Part shown: piece after piece, positions 51,976 to 63,917 of the stretch
Layout: each line of letters opens with the position of its first letter
How positions within the stretch are numbered: the stretch's first letter is position 1
Origin: Perca fluviatilis
Taxonomy: Eukaryota; Chordata; Actinopteri; Perciformes; Percidae
Assembly (NCBI RefSeq): GCF_010015445.1
Contig: NC_053116.1
Location: 23,457,107-23,521,106, forward strand
DNA length: 64,000 nucleotides
Direction of reading: 5' to 3'
Position numbers and translations under genes: made by a program
Notes under the pieces: generated by a model
The model's input: the letters and a program-made list of their open reading frames with translations, nothing else
Told to the model about the DNA's origin: nothing
Databases searched by the model: none

Positions 51976-53553
51976 CTGATTTTACCAAGTACGAAATACA
52001 TTTGCACTTATAAGGAGTTTTACTTGATAAGTTTGGTGCTTGATCTCTTGGCAAATTTATAGTTGCATTTCTGATGTCATGCATGTTCTTTGTACAATAT
52101 GTATTGAATAATGCACATAATGCAGCATGTGGAGCTGCTCAGGCAGTATTTTAACATCAAAACAGAATCTTAACTTTAAAAGAAACATCTACCATTAGCT
52201 CTAAATGACGTCCTCTAGCCAAAATATATCCAAAACTTCAAAAGAAAATGACGAAAATGAAAACAAATATAAAGCCAAGATCTGTAGTGTTTTTTGTTAA
52301 GAATATATCTTTAATGTACCCATCTTCACGGTGGAGTGTGTGTTAACATGTACTGTGGTTGGAGATGCTCACTATGCAAAATTACATATAAGATTTATCG
52401 AGTTTCAAAATTATAATTTGTGTGATATTTTTTCATTGCACACCAAGATGTCACAAATGTTTAACTATTATTCACAGTATTTTTTTATGCTTGTGTACTC
52501 TCCCATCGCAGATATGACATTATTATTGATAGGATATGCTATAAATAAGTGTCCCTATTACATATATACATGTACATGTGTTTTTTCACAATAATGGTAA
52601 AAAATCAGTGATATACTGCATAAATGACTATACCACCAGTACTAGTGTGCTATTGGCAAGTGTATGTTTTTGGTGGAGGAATGTGTTATCATGTTATCAT
52701 ATAGTATATGGCTTGTCAGTTTTTCTGTGGCCTGCACAGCATTGTGTGCATTTATTACTTTAAGTGTTTTGATTCTGAACATGCATCAGAAAGGTCATAG
52801 AGTGCAGCAGATGCAAATGGGTGTTTCTAAAAACAAACATGGCTAGTGGTGAAGAAAAATAAAACACCAAAATTATTTTTGGGATGACAGCAAAACAGCT
52901 TTCATATCATAACTAACACAAAGTAAAGTAAATTTCATTAAGGTGCGCTGTGAATTAATCAAAGCAAAAACAATGCACACCAACTCAGTCTCTTCGTTTT
53001 CTTCTTGTTCTGTCGGCACTAATAATAAGAGATTTTTCTAATGGCGACTACAAATCCTTAGACATTATTCTGCCTATCAAACACATCATATTACCTTTAT
53101 TATTCGGTTACTGGGAAAATATGGTTACTGCGAATCATGTAAACACTTTAATCAACCTATACTTTAATCTGATTATTCACAGTAATCAGGTTTGCATACT
53201 GAGCGATCTCAATTTGACGAAAGCTGACAAAAGTTGTAGCTAATCACCTTTCATGGTTGCACCTGTGAAAATGTCAAGACAGGTGAGTCGGAGATAAGGA
53301 GGTGAGACGAAACAAAGTAAGAATTTTTATTTTGTGAAGAACTGGATCTCAGGCTCACACAAACATACAGCAGACAAATTGTTTGTTTTGGCCTTGTTTC
53401 AGAGCTCTTATGTGAGCATGGTAATGACCGCTTCATCCCCTCCCCATCTCCCCTCCTCCTCACGCTCATTTCTTTCCTCTCCTTCTCTGTCGTCTCCTCA
53501 TTCCCCCTCCCTCTTCCCCCTAGTACTCGCGCCAAGTCGGCCCGCCATCCCGC

Positions 53554-53555
<2 letters not shown>

Positions 53556-53618
<63 letters not shown>
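53556..53618. repeat. (CA)n microsatellite
   Basis: CA run in intron 2; a GT-rich run follows at about 53742-53802. Confidence 0.95.
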
Positions 53619-53621
<3 letters not shown>

Positions 53622-56600
53622 CGAGGTAACGGCAGACAGGCGCGTGACTCATTAGGCATTCGTCCCCCAGGGAGATCGCTGGGGGGGCGCGTGCGAGGGA
53701 GAGAGAGCGCCGCAGCTGCAGGAATGTCACGGGCGGCTACCGCTGTGTGTGCATGTGTGTGTTTGTGTGTGTGTGTGTGTGTTTGTGTGTGTGTGGGTGT
53801 GTGCTCGCTAATGCTGGTTGGAGCCAGCGGCAGGGCACTGCACCTTTCAGGAAATAACGCATGGAGAAAGAAAGAAAACACACTTATTAGTCCTCTTTTT
53901 CCACCAAGAGCTCATTTAAAAATTTAAAACAAACTTCTTGTTGAAACTGAAATACATTTAGTGAGAAAACAGTAGATTGCCATATAATTTTAGCTTGAAT
54001 TTAAAAGCTTTTGCTGGCCGACTTGTAGCTGTGATATTAGCCTGCATTGTTTTTCAATACAAGAACATTTAGCTATTTTGTTGCATTTAAATCAAACCCT
54101 TGCTATAAATGTATGAAATCAGGACGCCATCAAAATGAGTTATTGCAACTTATATGGTTGTGCCAGTGCCATTTAGTGTGGTAGGCTGTTTTTTTATAGT
54201 GGTATAGTGTTATTCTCAGAGCATACTGTATCTATTGGAGAATAAGTGTTTCTGAATGTTTGTCATGTACATATATGACCATTTCATTTGTCTGTCTAGA
54301 TTGTGTAATAAGTTGGTCAGTGTGTCCCTATGCCTGTGCATCTGTATGTATGTGTATCTTTTTTTGCCTGTAAATGTGAAGCCCAGATATATTTCTTGGC
54401 TGCCTGACTGACAGAAAGCGTGGGAGGTGATATTCATAGAGGTGCCTTTAGTGGGACTTTTATGAGAGACTTTTTTCCATGGCTGAAAGGAGGTTGACCA
54501 CACACAGTAAGGTTGCCTATGTGCACACACGTGCATGTTTGTGCGTGCATGTACGTGCCTAGGCGTTCAGGCGCCCTTCCTTTGAGCGCTCCTACGTTGG
54601 CTGCCAGGGGTGTGCTTTGCTTCGTGTTTTGTTTCGGAGAGCCCTCCCCCGTGCTGCGGAAGTGTTGCCGGAAGCAGTGGGAGCTCACCCCCAGTTCTGC
54701 GTCAGTGCCACTAAAGAAAGAATTGGGGCTTTCCGGGAGTAGAGAAGGGGGGGGGGGCTGTCAGCCTGGGTATGTCATGGCCATGTGGGTGGTTGTCTAC
54801 ACGCTCACACACACTCACACAGCCTCAGTCACGACTGGTCTTAGACAAACTATTCTTGTATACACTATTTTGCTGGCATGCTCCAAGTGAAATCCCCTGC
54901 TTTAGAGGGGAATTCTAAGGAACAGGTGTGTGTGTGTGAGAGCGTGCATGCGCTTGTGTGTGTACTGTAGGTGGTTAGGGAAGTGCGCATGTGCAATTCT
55001 TTGTGTTTTCCCTGACGATGTGAAGACAGCAGTAAAGAGACTTGGAGGTGGAGAGTTTGTATTTAACAGATGTGTGTGTCTGACAGATGTAACTGTGGTT
55101 GCATCCATGGAAAAATGTTGTTCTGACGTGGTGTTGCGCTCCTGTTTCCCCCCGCTAACCTCTAATGCACCCTGTTGGAGCTCCAGCACTAACTTCCTAC
55201 AGTGAGGCCTTGTGTGGAAGTAGCAGAAGTATCAGAAACTGATCCACTGTCCTCAAACACTGGAGCAGAACTTGTAGAAAGCTCCGACAGGAAAGAAGAA
55301 AGGAAGAAAAACCTCTTTTCTGGCAAGGCACGATAAAAAAAGAGAAAGGAGAGATATGTGCAAAACTCTGGTCTGCTCATCCTGGGGGATGTTTTCATCT
55401 TTCTCTGTCTTCCACCCCCCCAACTCTTTTTAATGTCTGCCATTTGAGAGACTCCAGAGGGGCTGCACCTGTTTGCCTCTTGGCTAGGAGCCCCCAAATC
55501 CCTCCTCCTGCCCCCGCCTGCCACTCATGCTGCCGCACATCCTGGGATGGAAGGAGGGAGTGGGGAGGAGTGGTGGAGAGTGGGGTTGTGTGTAGTGGAA
55601 GGGATAGCTGGAGGGCTTAAAGGCGTCCGGGAGTAAGAGCAGAGATCTAGGCACAGACAGAAAAAGAGAGGGGAATATAGTTTCAAATCCAAGTCCACTC
55701 CACACTGGACAGACTTACTTCTGTGGCGCTTTCTCTCTCTCATGTTTTGACTCACCATATTCTCTTTCATTTCTGTATTTTTTCTCTCACCTTTTTTCTT
55801 CTCTTCTGCACAAACCCACAACCACTCTCCCTCTCTTCCCTGTTAACTTTCTCCTCAGCCTATCCTTCTCTTGCTTTTCTCCAATTTCTTCCCCTGATTC
55901 AATCTCACCATCTCCAATCTCTACTCCTCTACGCTTCTCTCCCCTCTTTCTCCCCCTCCTCCCTTCTCTCTGTGATAGGACCATGTTAATCTGCAGTGAC
56001 CTCTTCAGGTCACATTAAAGGTCGCCCAGCTTCACTTCCTAACGCCCCTAGGGCCATTCTCTCCTCTATATCCCTTCTTTTCTTTGCTTACTCCTGGCAA
56101 CTTTGGAGCAAAATAAACACTCAATTCATCAACCAACTTTTCTCCCAATCCTTTTGGTTTTAGAGTAGAAAAGTATGGCAAATGTGACTTCTGTGTTTGG
56201 TTTTGGTTAAAAAAACAGCTGATTTCGCTGATTTCGTATTGGAGGATTTTTTTGTTTGTTGTGTTTTACTTACATAATTTATTCACTCAAGAGTATACAT
56301 GACTTTATGATGGCTAACTTTATGTTACAGATTATGTTGTTTTGGTTTCAATGTGTAGCTTTAGCTCATGTACACTGACCGTTTTTTTGCTTGAAGCGTG
56401 TAAATTTTAGATTCTGATGAAGATATTTTAAAACAATATTTTGTGTTAAATGAATTAATGCTGTGCAACAAAAACTCTGATGTACTCACATGTGTGTCAG
56501 ATGATCAAGTACCTCTTTATTGAGACCGCTTGTCATGTTACAAATGTTTTTGAACCGATTTAAAACTGGATGTTATTTAACACTATTACTGGTAATTATT

Positions 56601-57404
56601 TGAAGTAGATGTTAAAACAGGGGCACTTCCCCCTGGACACTGCCAAGGTGCCCTTGACCAAACCCCCTCAAGCTAACATTTCTCTATTTGTGCATGTATA
56701 TGTCCTGAGCATGTGTGCATGCGTGTATTTCAGGCCTGTGTGTAGCTAACAACCGAGTGAAACAATTGTAATTTCCCTTGTGGGATTGATAAAGTATGTC
56801 AAATTCAAATAAATTCTAATTCAAAATAGTTTTTCCTCATACAATTGAACCGACATAACTGTTTAGTTCACTTTGCATCCTTATATTATCACTTGGAGTG
56901 GCAGACAATTTCAACTTTTTTTTTATCCATCACTTTGTAGCTCACTATATAAACCTCTCTGCACGCTTTCTAACTAGTTTTCATGTATGTTTAATGTTAG
57001 GTGTTAAAATCGATCAAATTGCAATCTCTAGAGCTACTCCACAATCTTTCCACGCACCCCCTGGCAGCTGCAGAAGGTACCTCCTGGGGTACACATACAT
57101 ACCCCTGGTTGGTTATACTGATTTAATGTATTCATTTACGAGGTGTTTAATAAGCAGGATAATGGTACACAAAATAGCCGGTCAATACTACAAAATGAAA
57201 CTAAGATCCCTTTACGTTAGTCTTGATTCATCTTGTATGTACTTTTACAAAGAGAACTCATCATGCTGCAACTTACAAAAATTACCAAATGACCAAAACA
57301 AGAAAAAAAAACGAAATATGCTTCAGATAGATTAAACATAAGCAAAGCTATATATGAATCCTGTTGCTAAAGTGTCTCCTTTTTCTTTGTGCCTTGTTGT
57401 GCAG

Positions 57405-57580
57405 AACCGAGGGCGCTTGGCTGAGAAACGCACCATCCCCCTCCCCCCTAACCGAGTGCCCAAGAAGGAGCTGGCCTCCATCTTCAGCAGTGACGACAGT
57501 GAAGGCAGCGAGCGGGCCAGTGGGGATCATGCCCACATCAAACAGGAGGACGAGTTGCATTACAGTATCATGAGAAAGAG
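57405..57580 (+). CDS. samd11: samd11 exon 3 (residues 183-240): linker with SUMO-type site; gene continues beyond window
   Basis: This 176-bp exon starts NRGRLAEKRTIPLPPNRVPK, directly continuing the conserved SSPV end of exon 2, as in human SAMD11 (NRGRLADKRT from memory). A Ser/Asp/Glu-rich stretch follows and then HIKQEDELHY, with the psi-K-x-E SUMO consensus IKQE, and the exon ends MRKR at a phase-2 donor, AAAGAG|GTAAGG. The next expected exon (beginning HTHWDV-like in other vertebrates) is not visible before 64000. The SAM domain, which mediates polymerisation and SAMD7/Polyhomeotic contact, is therefore outside the window. Confidence 0.88.
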
Positions 57581-58294
57581 GTAAGGCTCCTTTGACTTTT
57601 ATGGCCATGGCTTCAGTATAGTTTGAAGCACAAGCATGTTTCGATATTTGGATCCCATGTCATTCTTATACCAGGTAATATGCCAGACTTTTTAAACCTT
57701 TTTTACTTCTTACATTTCTCTTTCATGTTTAGTAGAGACTGACACACATTGTCGTAAATTGCATAGGCTTTTATCGTGCCTATAAGTGCACAAGTTGTAG
57801 TAAAATCGCAAAGAAATCAAAAGAAAATATAATGCTGGCCTCTGAGGTGTCACGTTTGTTAGAAGTGATTCATAGTAAAAAGTCCTTCTGTTTTGTCAGA
57901 TTCTGGCTAAAAGCAGAAGGAGGCAAAAAAATTTCAAATGACACCTCAGACGTGTGTATTATTTCCATCAAAAGTGATTTTAGGATAATTTTGAGGTGTT
58001 AAAAGCTCATTTTCAGATGAACAGAACCATGTTTTAAAAATAAACATACAGCTTTTGCCTTGGGATGTCTAATGGAAGGATGTGTGCTGAGCTTTGAAAG
58101 TGTTAATTGGTTTGTTGGTTTGCGTTTTGTTGCTTATGCCAAGTCTCAGTGTAGCTGTCTTAACTTGACTGAAAGAGTCACCTGAGTCATCACTGTATGC
58201 TTCATCCCGTGCTGTGCTTGGGAGCGGTTTGATCACAACGTTTGAGACAAAACATTCATTCATTCACATTCAAGTCGTTGCATCTTCATGTCAT

Positions 58295-59361
58295 GAAACG
58301 CAAAACGCAAGTAGCTTTGTGGGCGGATCTCTGGCGCTGTTGCTATTATAACGGCGGGATAAATGAGTCTTGCGCCCGACGCAAATCTAAAATGGGTTGG
58401 TCTCAAGTAGCTAGGTGTGGTTTGGGCGTAACGTGAAAATAACCAATCAGAGCATCATCTCTTTTGATTGCTATTATAACGGCGGATTTGCCTGGCGCAC
58501 GCCAGCGGGAGCTGTCCGGGATGCGGCAAAGTAATAAATGCCCGTCTTGTCCGGGTGGCTGTTGCTGCGGCCTCTCGTGCGCATCTCCTCAATTCTGTAG
58601 AGGATTCCTGCAGCCATGGAGTGTGGGTTTCCAAACGCACCACCTGCTCCTGTTGTGCCCCTTCCTCCTCCCCCCACTCCATGTCCGTCCACCCGCTCCA
58701 CTAGGAGCGCATCGTGCATTGCCACTCCCGGACCCTCAAGTGCCACTCCCAGACCCTCAAGTGTCCAATCCCACCGTAGTTCAACATCACTTCTCCTTAA
58801 GTCCTCTAATATTTCCTCATTTATGTCATCAACACATCTATGATTCATGGAAATGTTGTGTAAAACACAACAAGCCACAAAGAATGCTGTGACTTTTTGA
58901 GGATTGTACTGTAAAGTTCCTCATGATCTATCCAAACACCTGAAGTGCATTTTCACAAATTAGAATTTTTCTTTGTAATTATGTATGGTTTGCAAAAATG
59001 GGAACTGCTGCGTCCGTGTAGATGAGGGAAGCAAGGTGTATGCGCGTTGTGCACACGCTACATTATGGCCAAGCATGCGCCCCTAAAATAGCATCTGAAT
59101 AAGGCGCTAACTGACTTTAGACTAGGTTTTTCCTGGTCAGTGGCGGAATTGTTTTCTGAAACTGCAAAATAGCACCAGGGAACGTTTGCGCCTGAACACG
59201 CCTCCTCTTTTCGCTGAACCGCCCCCAGGAGCGCAAATTCATTCCCTAATTTACTGACGTGCATCTGTGGAGGGAAAAGTCTGCAGTGCGTCGGGTGCAA
59301 AATAGGAATGATACATGCATCGGTGTACAAAGGCAATTGCGCTGGGTGCAAGATAGGGCCC
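58295..59361 (-). mobile_element. PIF/Harbinger-derived element with transposase C-terminal remnant
   Basis: On the minus strand about 58474-58898 encodes KVTAFFVACCVLHNI and then RCVDDINEEI. The CCVLHN signature near the end of HARBI1-type transposases is clear. After it the frame degenerates into Gly-rich text. The right boundary reads GCGCTGGGTGCAAGATAGGGCCC, the inverse of the GGGCCCTATTTTGC-type terminus common on fish Harbinger elements, followed by TAA, a fitting 3-bp target. The left end is truncated or diverged. The catalytic DDE core is absent, so it is inactive. It lies in intron 3 of samd11. Confidence 0.65.
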
Positions 59362-59595
59362 TAAGAGTAATAAGACGAAGTAGTACATACACAAAAACAT
59401 TTAAAAAATGCACAGTTCGGCATCTATCTATAAACAGTCAGTCTCTGGATCCTCATCCGTCGCACTATTGTCTTGTTATTTTAATCAAATCAGGAAGAAA
59501 GCAAAATACTTGACAGGAATGTCTGTTTTGTTTCAGTATTGCCATTGCCACTGTTATTTTGAGAACTAGTTGGCATTAAACCATAATAAGAACTT

Positions 59596-59790
59596 GAAGG
59601 ACACTCGGAGAGCACAGACCTCTGCCAAGGACATGCCCTATCTTGCAATGTTAACAAAAGTAAAAAATGATTAGTTTATCCACCCCATGATTTGGATCCG
59701 TGCCAATATTTAATAGGTTCTTCCAACTTTCATGAAAATCAGGCCAGTAGTTTTTCTGTGGTCCTGTTGACAAACAAACATGTATGTATT
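59596..59790. repeat. Dispersed repeat copy 2 (GCAGACCTCCGCCAAGG family)
   Basis: Carries GCACAGACCTCTGCCAAGG, CAATGTTAACAAAAGTAAAA and TTTCATGAAAATCAGGCCAG in the same order as 19325-19600, then a GACAAACAAAC tail. Confidence 0.6.
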
Positions 59791-60329
59791 AAGAATGCAA
59801 TTCAAATGTTTTCAGAAATGTCAGTGGTTTATTTGTGAAATTAAACAACTTCTCATTTTAGTGTGAATCAGTAAATGGCTGTTTGACTAACTGTCAAAAC
59901 TACAAAACAATAATGGACAGAGGAGAGTGCTCAGGAGCTGTATACACATTTGATTGGGTTTGTCATAAAAATGTGGACTGCATTTACTAAAAGTTATTCA
60001 AGTTAATAATCATGTTCACATCTTCATACATGCAGGGTTACAGCGAGGTCACCACATTAAGAAGAATCAAATAGGCTCGGAGGACTGCACTCCCTCTCTC
60101 TGATGGCGTACACTCTGCTTTGTTAGGAACATGAACTAAAAAAAGATGGGACTATAATTTTTTTGAATTGGCTACTTTTATAATCAGTACTTTGATCCGT
60201 TTGAAGTGACAGAAATTAAGACATTTCCAATCTGGAATAAACATCATATGGATTTGTGATTACTTGGTATGTACATGACAGGCTATAGGCAGATATAATA
60301 CAGAAGCTGTTCATTGATTAACCTCAGAA

Positions 60330-60720
60330 AGTCCCCAGCTGCATTATAAGCAGCTTGTACAACCTCATTACAGGAGGGGATGTTTTTCATGTCTTGAGAC
60401 TTGGGTGTGACACAGCGGACAGCACAGCAACTGTGAAGCTTTAAATGGATCCACTAACCTCATTTAAGAGGGCTTCCCCTCCCCCTGACACTTGTGCCGC
60501 TGGCGTGTTAAGATGATAATGAATTTAAAGAACACTTATGACTAATATGTCAGGCTTTTACCCTTTGAAAGGCGACGGACTCGCTGGAGCCGCAGCTCCG
60601 GTCTGTCCTGGGCATCCGTCTCAGCCCTGCTTTATCCCCCAGTGCGGGTCTGGACGAATGGGATAATGGGATGTCCAATCACGGAAATGTGATTTCCATT
60701 GACCGCAGCTTCGTAAGTGA
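60330..60720 (+). promoter_or_regulatory. Candidate intronic conserved element K, overlapping a possible exon
   Basis: Complex sequence with CTGCATTATAAGCAGCTTG near 60340, AAGATGATAATGAATTTAAA near 60510 and a GC-rich end. The last part (60572-60712) also reads as a 47-codon open frame between an AG acceptor and a perfect GTAAGT donor. Its phase (0/0) does not fit exon 3 (phase 2), so it cannot be the next constitutive exon. Confidence 0.3.
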
Positions 60721-61208
60721 GTCGTAGAAGGGTCTTAACAAATTGAATTTGGCCAATGGATGTGAAAAATACAGGGCCTTTGTATACATGTGTGAGCATA
60801 TCTGTGCTGTCTCATCCACACATCATCAAGGCTGGCGGCAGCAACGTGTCTCACCCACTTGGTTGCTGCAACCTACCAACTGTAACTGCACTTTAATCTA
60901 CATGGGCACATCGAAGCGGCATGTGTCAATTATTTATCAGAATTTGTTAATCCTAATATAATGCTAATGCAGCAAATTAACTTTAGGTGGCATTACATTT
61001 TCAGTGCATAGTTAAATATATATAATGTGACTTTGTGTAACATTAAAGAGATGATTGGTTGGTTGGTTCAGGTAGCTGGTTTTGAATTAAGAGGATTGGT
61101 CTGTCAGTGTCAGCAAGTGCTGCTTTCATAGCTCATCACACTCATCCAGACGTCCTCTCAAGTTCAGTATAAACAGGTCCACCTTCTTTTAACCAGATTA
61201 AATGTTAA

Positions 61209-62517
61209 AGGAGACCTAATATATACCGTTTTCAGATTCATATTTGTATTTTGTGTTTCTACTAGAACATGTTTACATGCTTTAATGTTCAAAAAACTTT
61301 TTTTTTCTTGCCTATGGCTGCTGCACCTGTATTTACCCTCTGTCTGAGATGCTCTACTGGAGAGCCTGTCTCTTAGGCCCGGGACACATTAACCCGATTA
61401 TCGGCCGTGGGACAGTCTGGCGAGATCAGTGACTCAAATCTGTTCAGTGTGTCCCATGCCGTCGTCCATCTGGGGGGCTGTCGGCGTTCATTTTGGCCGA
61501 CCTGACATGTTCGGTCGGCGGCAGGGAAGTCGGGACTCACCCGGAAATGACGAGCGGAATGAGGTGACTACAGTCTCTCAAAATCTGATGAAAATCTTTT
61601 AAACTGACTTGAGCTGAAATGAAGACAGATTCAGCAACTGCATGGCCTATTTCTCGCTTAAAATGTTTTCAGAAACACGTTTCAGTGAACTATTTTAGTA
61701 CAATATGAGATCGTATTCTGAACGGCCGCCATGACAGTCTGGCTCTCAATATCCGGAGAAAACAAACCCATGTGACGTGTTCGTCCAATCAGCTGCCGGT
61801 TTTAATTTCTTGGGCAACATTACAGATTAGCGCCGCCTGCTGTTATGGAGATGTATTACGTCTCGTCTCCTCTCGTCTTTTTGGTGTGTTCTGTGGCAGT
61901 TTTTTGGACCTCGGGGACGCGACTGATCATATCGACGGGGTTTTCTGTCAACGGTCGCCCGTCGGCTATATGTGTCCCGGCCTTTAAAGCCCCCCTCCCG
62001 AAAAACTCCAATCTGCTCTGATTGGTCAGTGTTTCCGTATGTCATGAGTCTCTGCATCTATGCTCTGCCGTCGCTGACCTCAACAGAGTATTTAGCGAGA
62101 CTTTATACTGTGAAAAATCAACAATAAAGGCTTCTAAACCAAATACTACACAACTGACACAACACAGTGTTCCAGCAGGAATGTGACCCAATTTGGGAGA
62201 AATTTACAACATCTGCAACTAAGATTACAGCTATCCCTGACTTAGCATGTAGCTACATGTGGCAGGGTATGCCACATAAACACTGCAGTAGCGTGCCTGC
62301 CTGGAGCAGATGACCATATATGGCAAACTGGCTCGGTATGACATCATTTGGAGCCAAGAGTAGAAGAGTGTTCAGAACAGTGGGAAATCTGAGGTTTTGG
62401 TCAAAGGGATTTCTTTTAAATACGTTAACCCCATTATTTGAAGCTTTGGCCACGTTTAGCATGAACATCCGACATTGTAACATTATATATATGACAGAAA
62501 AGCATAAAAGGTCTCCT
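61209..62517. mobile_element. TTAA-flanked transposon (AGGAGACCT ends), 1.3 kb
   Basis: The ends are AGGAGACCT and its inverse AGGTCTCCT, flanked by TTAA at 61205-61208 and 62518-62521. The TTAAAGG start is again T2/Kolobok-like. A second element (61376-61982) is nested in its left half. No transposase frame is present. Confidence 0.7.
61376..61982. mobile_element. Nested MITE (GGCCCGGGACACAT ends)
   Basis: Inverted ends GGCCCGGGACACAT and ATGTGTCCCGGCC lie inside the TTAA element. CGGCCG-rich subterminal text (ATTATCGGCCGTGGGACAG) and its rough inverse near 61950 support an inverted structure. The flanking trinucleotides TTA and TTT are not an exact duplication. Similar to the element starting at 63918. 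Confidence 0.55.
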
Positions 62518-62521
62518 TTAA

Positions 62522-63915
62522 TATTCACCAGCTTTACAGACAATAAGTTTACTTGGTGCTGCACAGCTCTGCGGTCGTCCGTATATACGTACAGAAACTC
62601 CTTGGGGTGTCAGAACCAAAGTCTATTGTGGCTTCAGTGAAACACACAGGAACTCAAAGGTAGAAACAAATGTAGTTTTGTTATCACCTTAGTATATTCC
62701 CTTGGTATCAGTGCTGCAGATTGTTTGTATCTGACTTTTGTTAACACTGATTTATAGATTTCATCTCAGGAACTAAATATTTGATAGCGTTAACATCTGA
62801 TTTTAACGTCTTACTCAAGGGCAAAACAAAGCCTACCTTAGTGTTTGTTTCAGTTGGCCGTAGATAACAAGGCTTTGATTGAAAAGTGCTGACTGAGAGT
62901 CTGGGTAATTACCCGGCAACTACCGTGGATTTTATAAGTTACACCCGCTGACGTCTGCCGTTCAGCCTTCGCCTTGTTGTAGAAGAAATAGAAAAATCCA
63001 CCCTAGCCATTATTAACGTTCACCATAACAAACAAAGGCAATTTCACTGTTTTTCAATCATGCATGAGGCCATTTGCTACTTGATCACTTAAATATGCAA
63101 ATGCTTCCTTCTACAAAAGCATAAAACATACCAAGTTGTTTGGTTCTGGACTGTCAGAGGCTACCACTGGGTCTCCACATATAAGGGCCATCTTGTCTTG
63201 TGCTTATCCACTCAGCAGGGAGTAAAGCTCATTGAAACAAGCAACATACTGAATTCAACATAACCTACTAACATCCCATCTAATTGGTTTTGGACCAGCA
63301 CCTTTGTCTTCAGCAGCAAGGTTAAAGTTGGAGTCATTGTGGGTGTAATTTTGATAGACCTGGTTATAGCCTTGAACCGCTTGATTGTGCAGATGCCAGT
63401 GAAATGTTGAGGCCTTGTTGATGCTCATTGAGAGAAAACTATGGTGTGATTGCTGCAGGTTCTTGCTGATAGGAGGCTGATTAGTGAAATTAGAAGCAAG
63501 CAGAAGCTTATGTTGATAAATATTTAGAAGAATCTGATATTACTTACTATCATTGTTTTTTTCATTTTTCCAGCTAACCTCTCTGTATGAAAACAGATCT
63601 TTTCATGGAGCAGCGTTGGCTCATATTTGTTAAATGAGAGACAGAACTGCTGTCGGACAGACAGTTTCATTTGTAAGTGCGTCTGGAGAGACGCCCTTGC
63701 GAAACAGCAACTTAACTTCATTAGGATTATTTCAGAAGCTAAAGGTCTAGTTCTGTTTCCTCTGTCAAGTTTATAACTATAGTTAGTTTTGCTGCTTAAA
63801 TGTCCAACGATATCAGCTGTAGTGACATTACTGCACTTATGGAAATGCAGCCTCTCTAATCATTACAGTAAATCATTATAGAAAACACTTATACATTAAT
63901 ACAATACATAATTTA
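62522..63915. other. samd11 intron 3, non-coding
   Basis: Nothing recognised; no sign of the next samd11 exon. Confidence 0.5.
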
Positions 63916-63917
63916 AA

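Larger units (their letters stand above)
47326..57404 (+). other. samd11 intron 2 (10.1 kb), microsatellite-rich
   Basis: GTAAGA donor and CTTGTTGTGCAG acceptor, phase 0. It holds at least seven CA/GT runs and a few complex patches, for example 48040-48290 and 49690-49830, the latter with TCCAATCAAGGGCTCCTC text that may be regulatory. A repeat-like CTGGCAGCTGCAGAAGGTAC segment lies near 57061. No other gene is recognised; frames over 53334-53927 and 56898-57335 are repeat-derived or chance. Confidence 0.8.

Noticed and set aside
56898..57335. 145-codon frame just upstream of samd11 exon 3
   Set aside because: Contains a fish-repeat segment (about 57061-57110), lies inside intron 2, and has no domain or fitting splice phase.
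60572..60712. Direct joining of this segment to samd11 exon 3
   Set aside because: Exon 3 ends in phase 2 and this segment reads in phase 0; joined directly, the other frame hits a stop before the donor.
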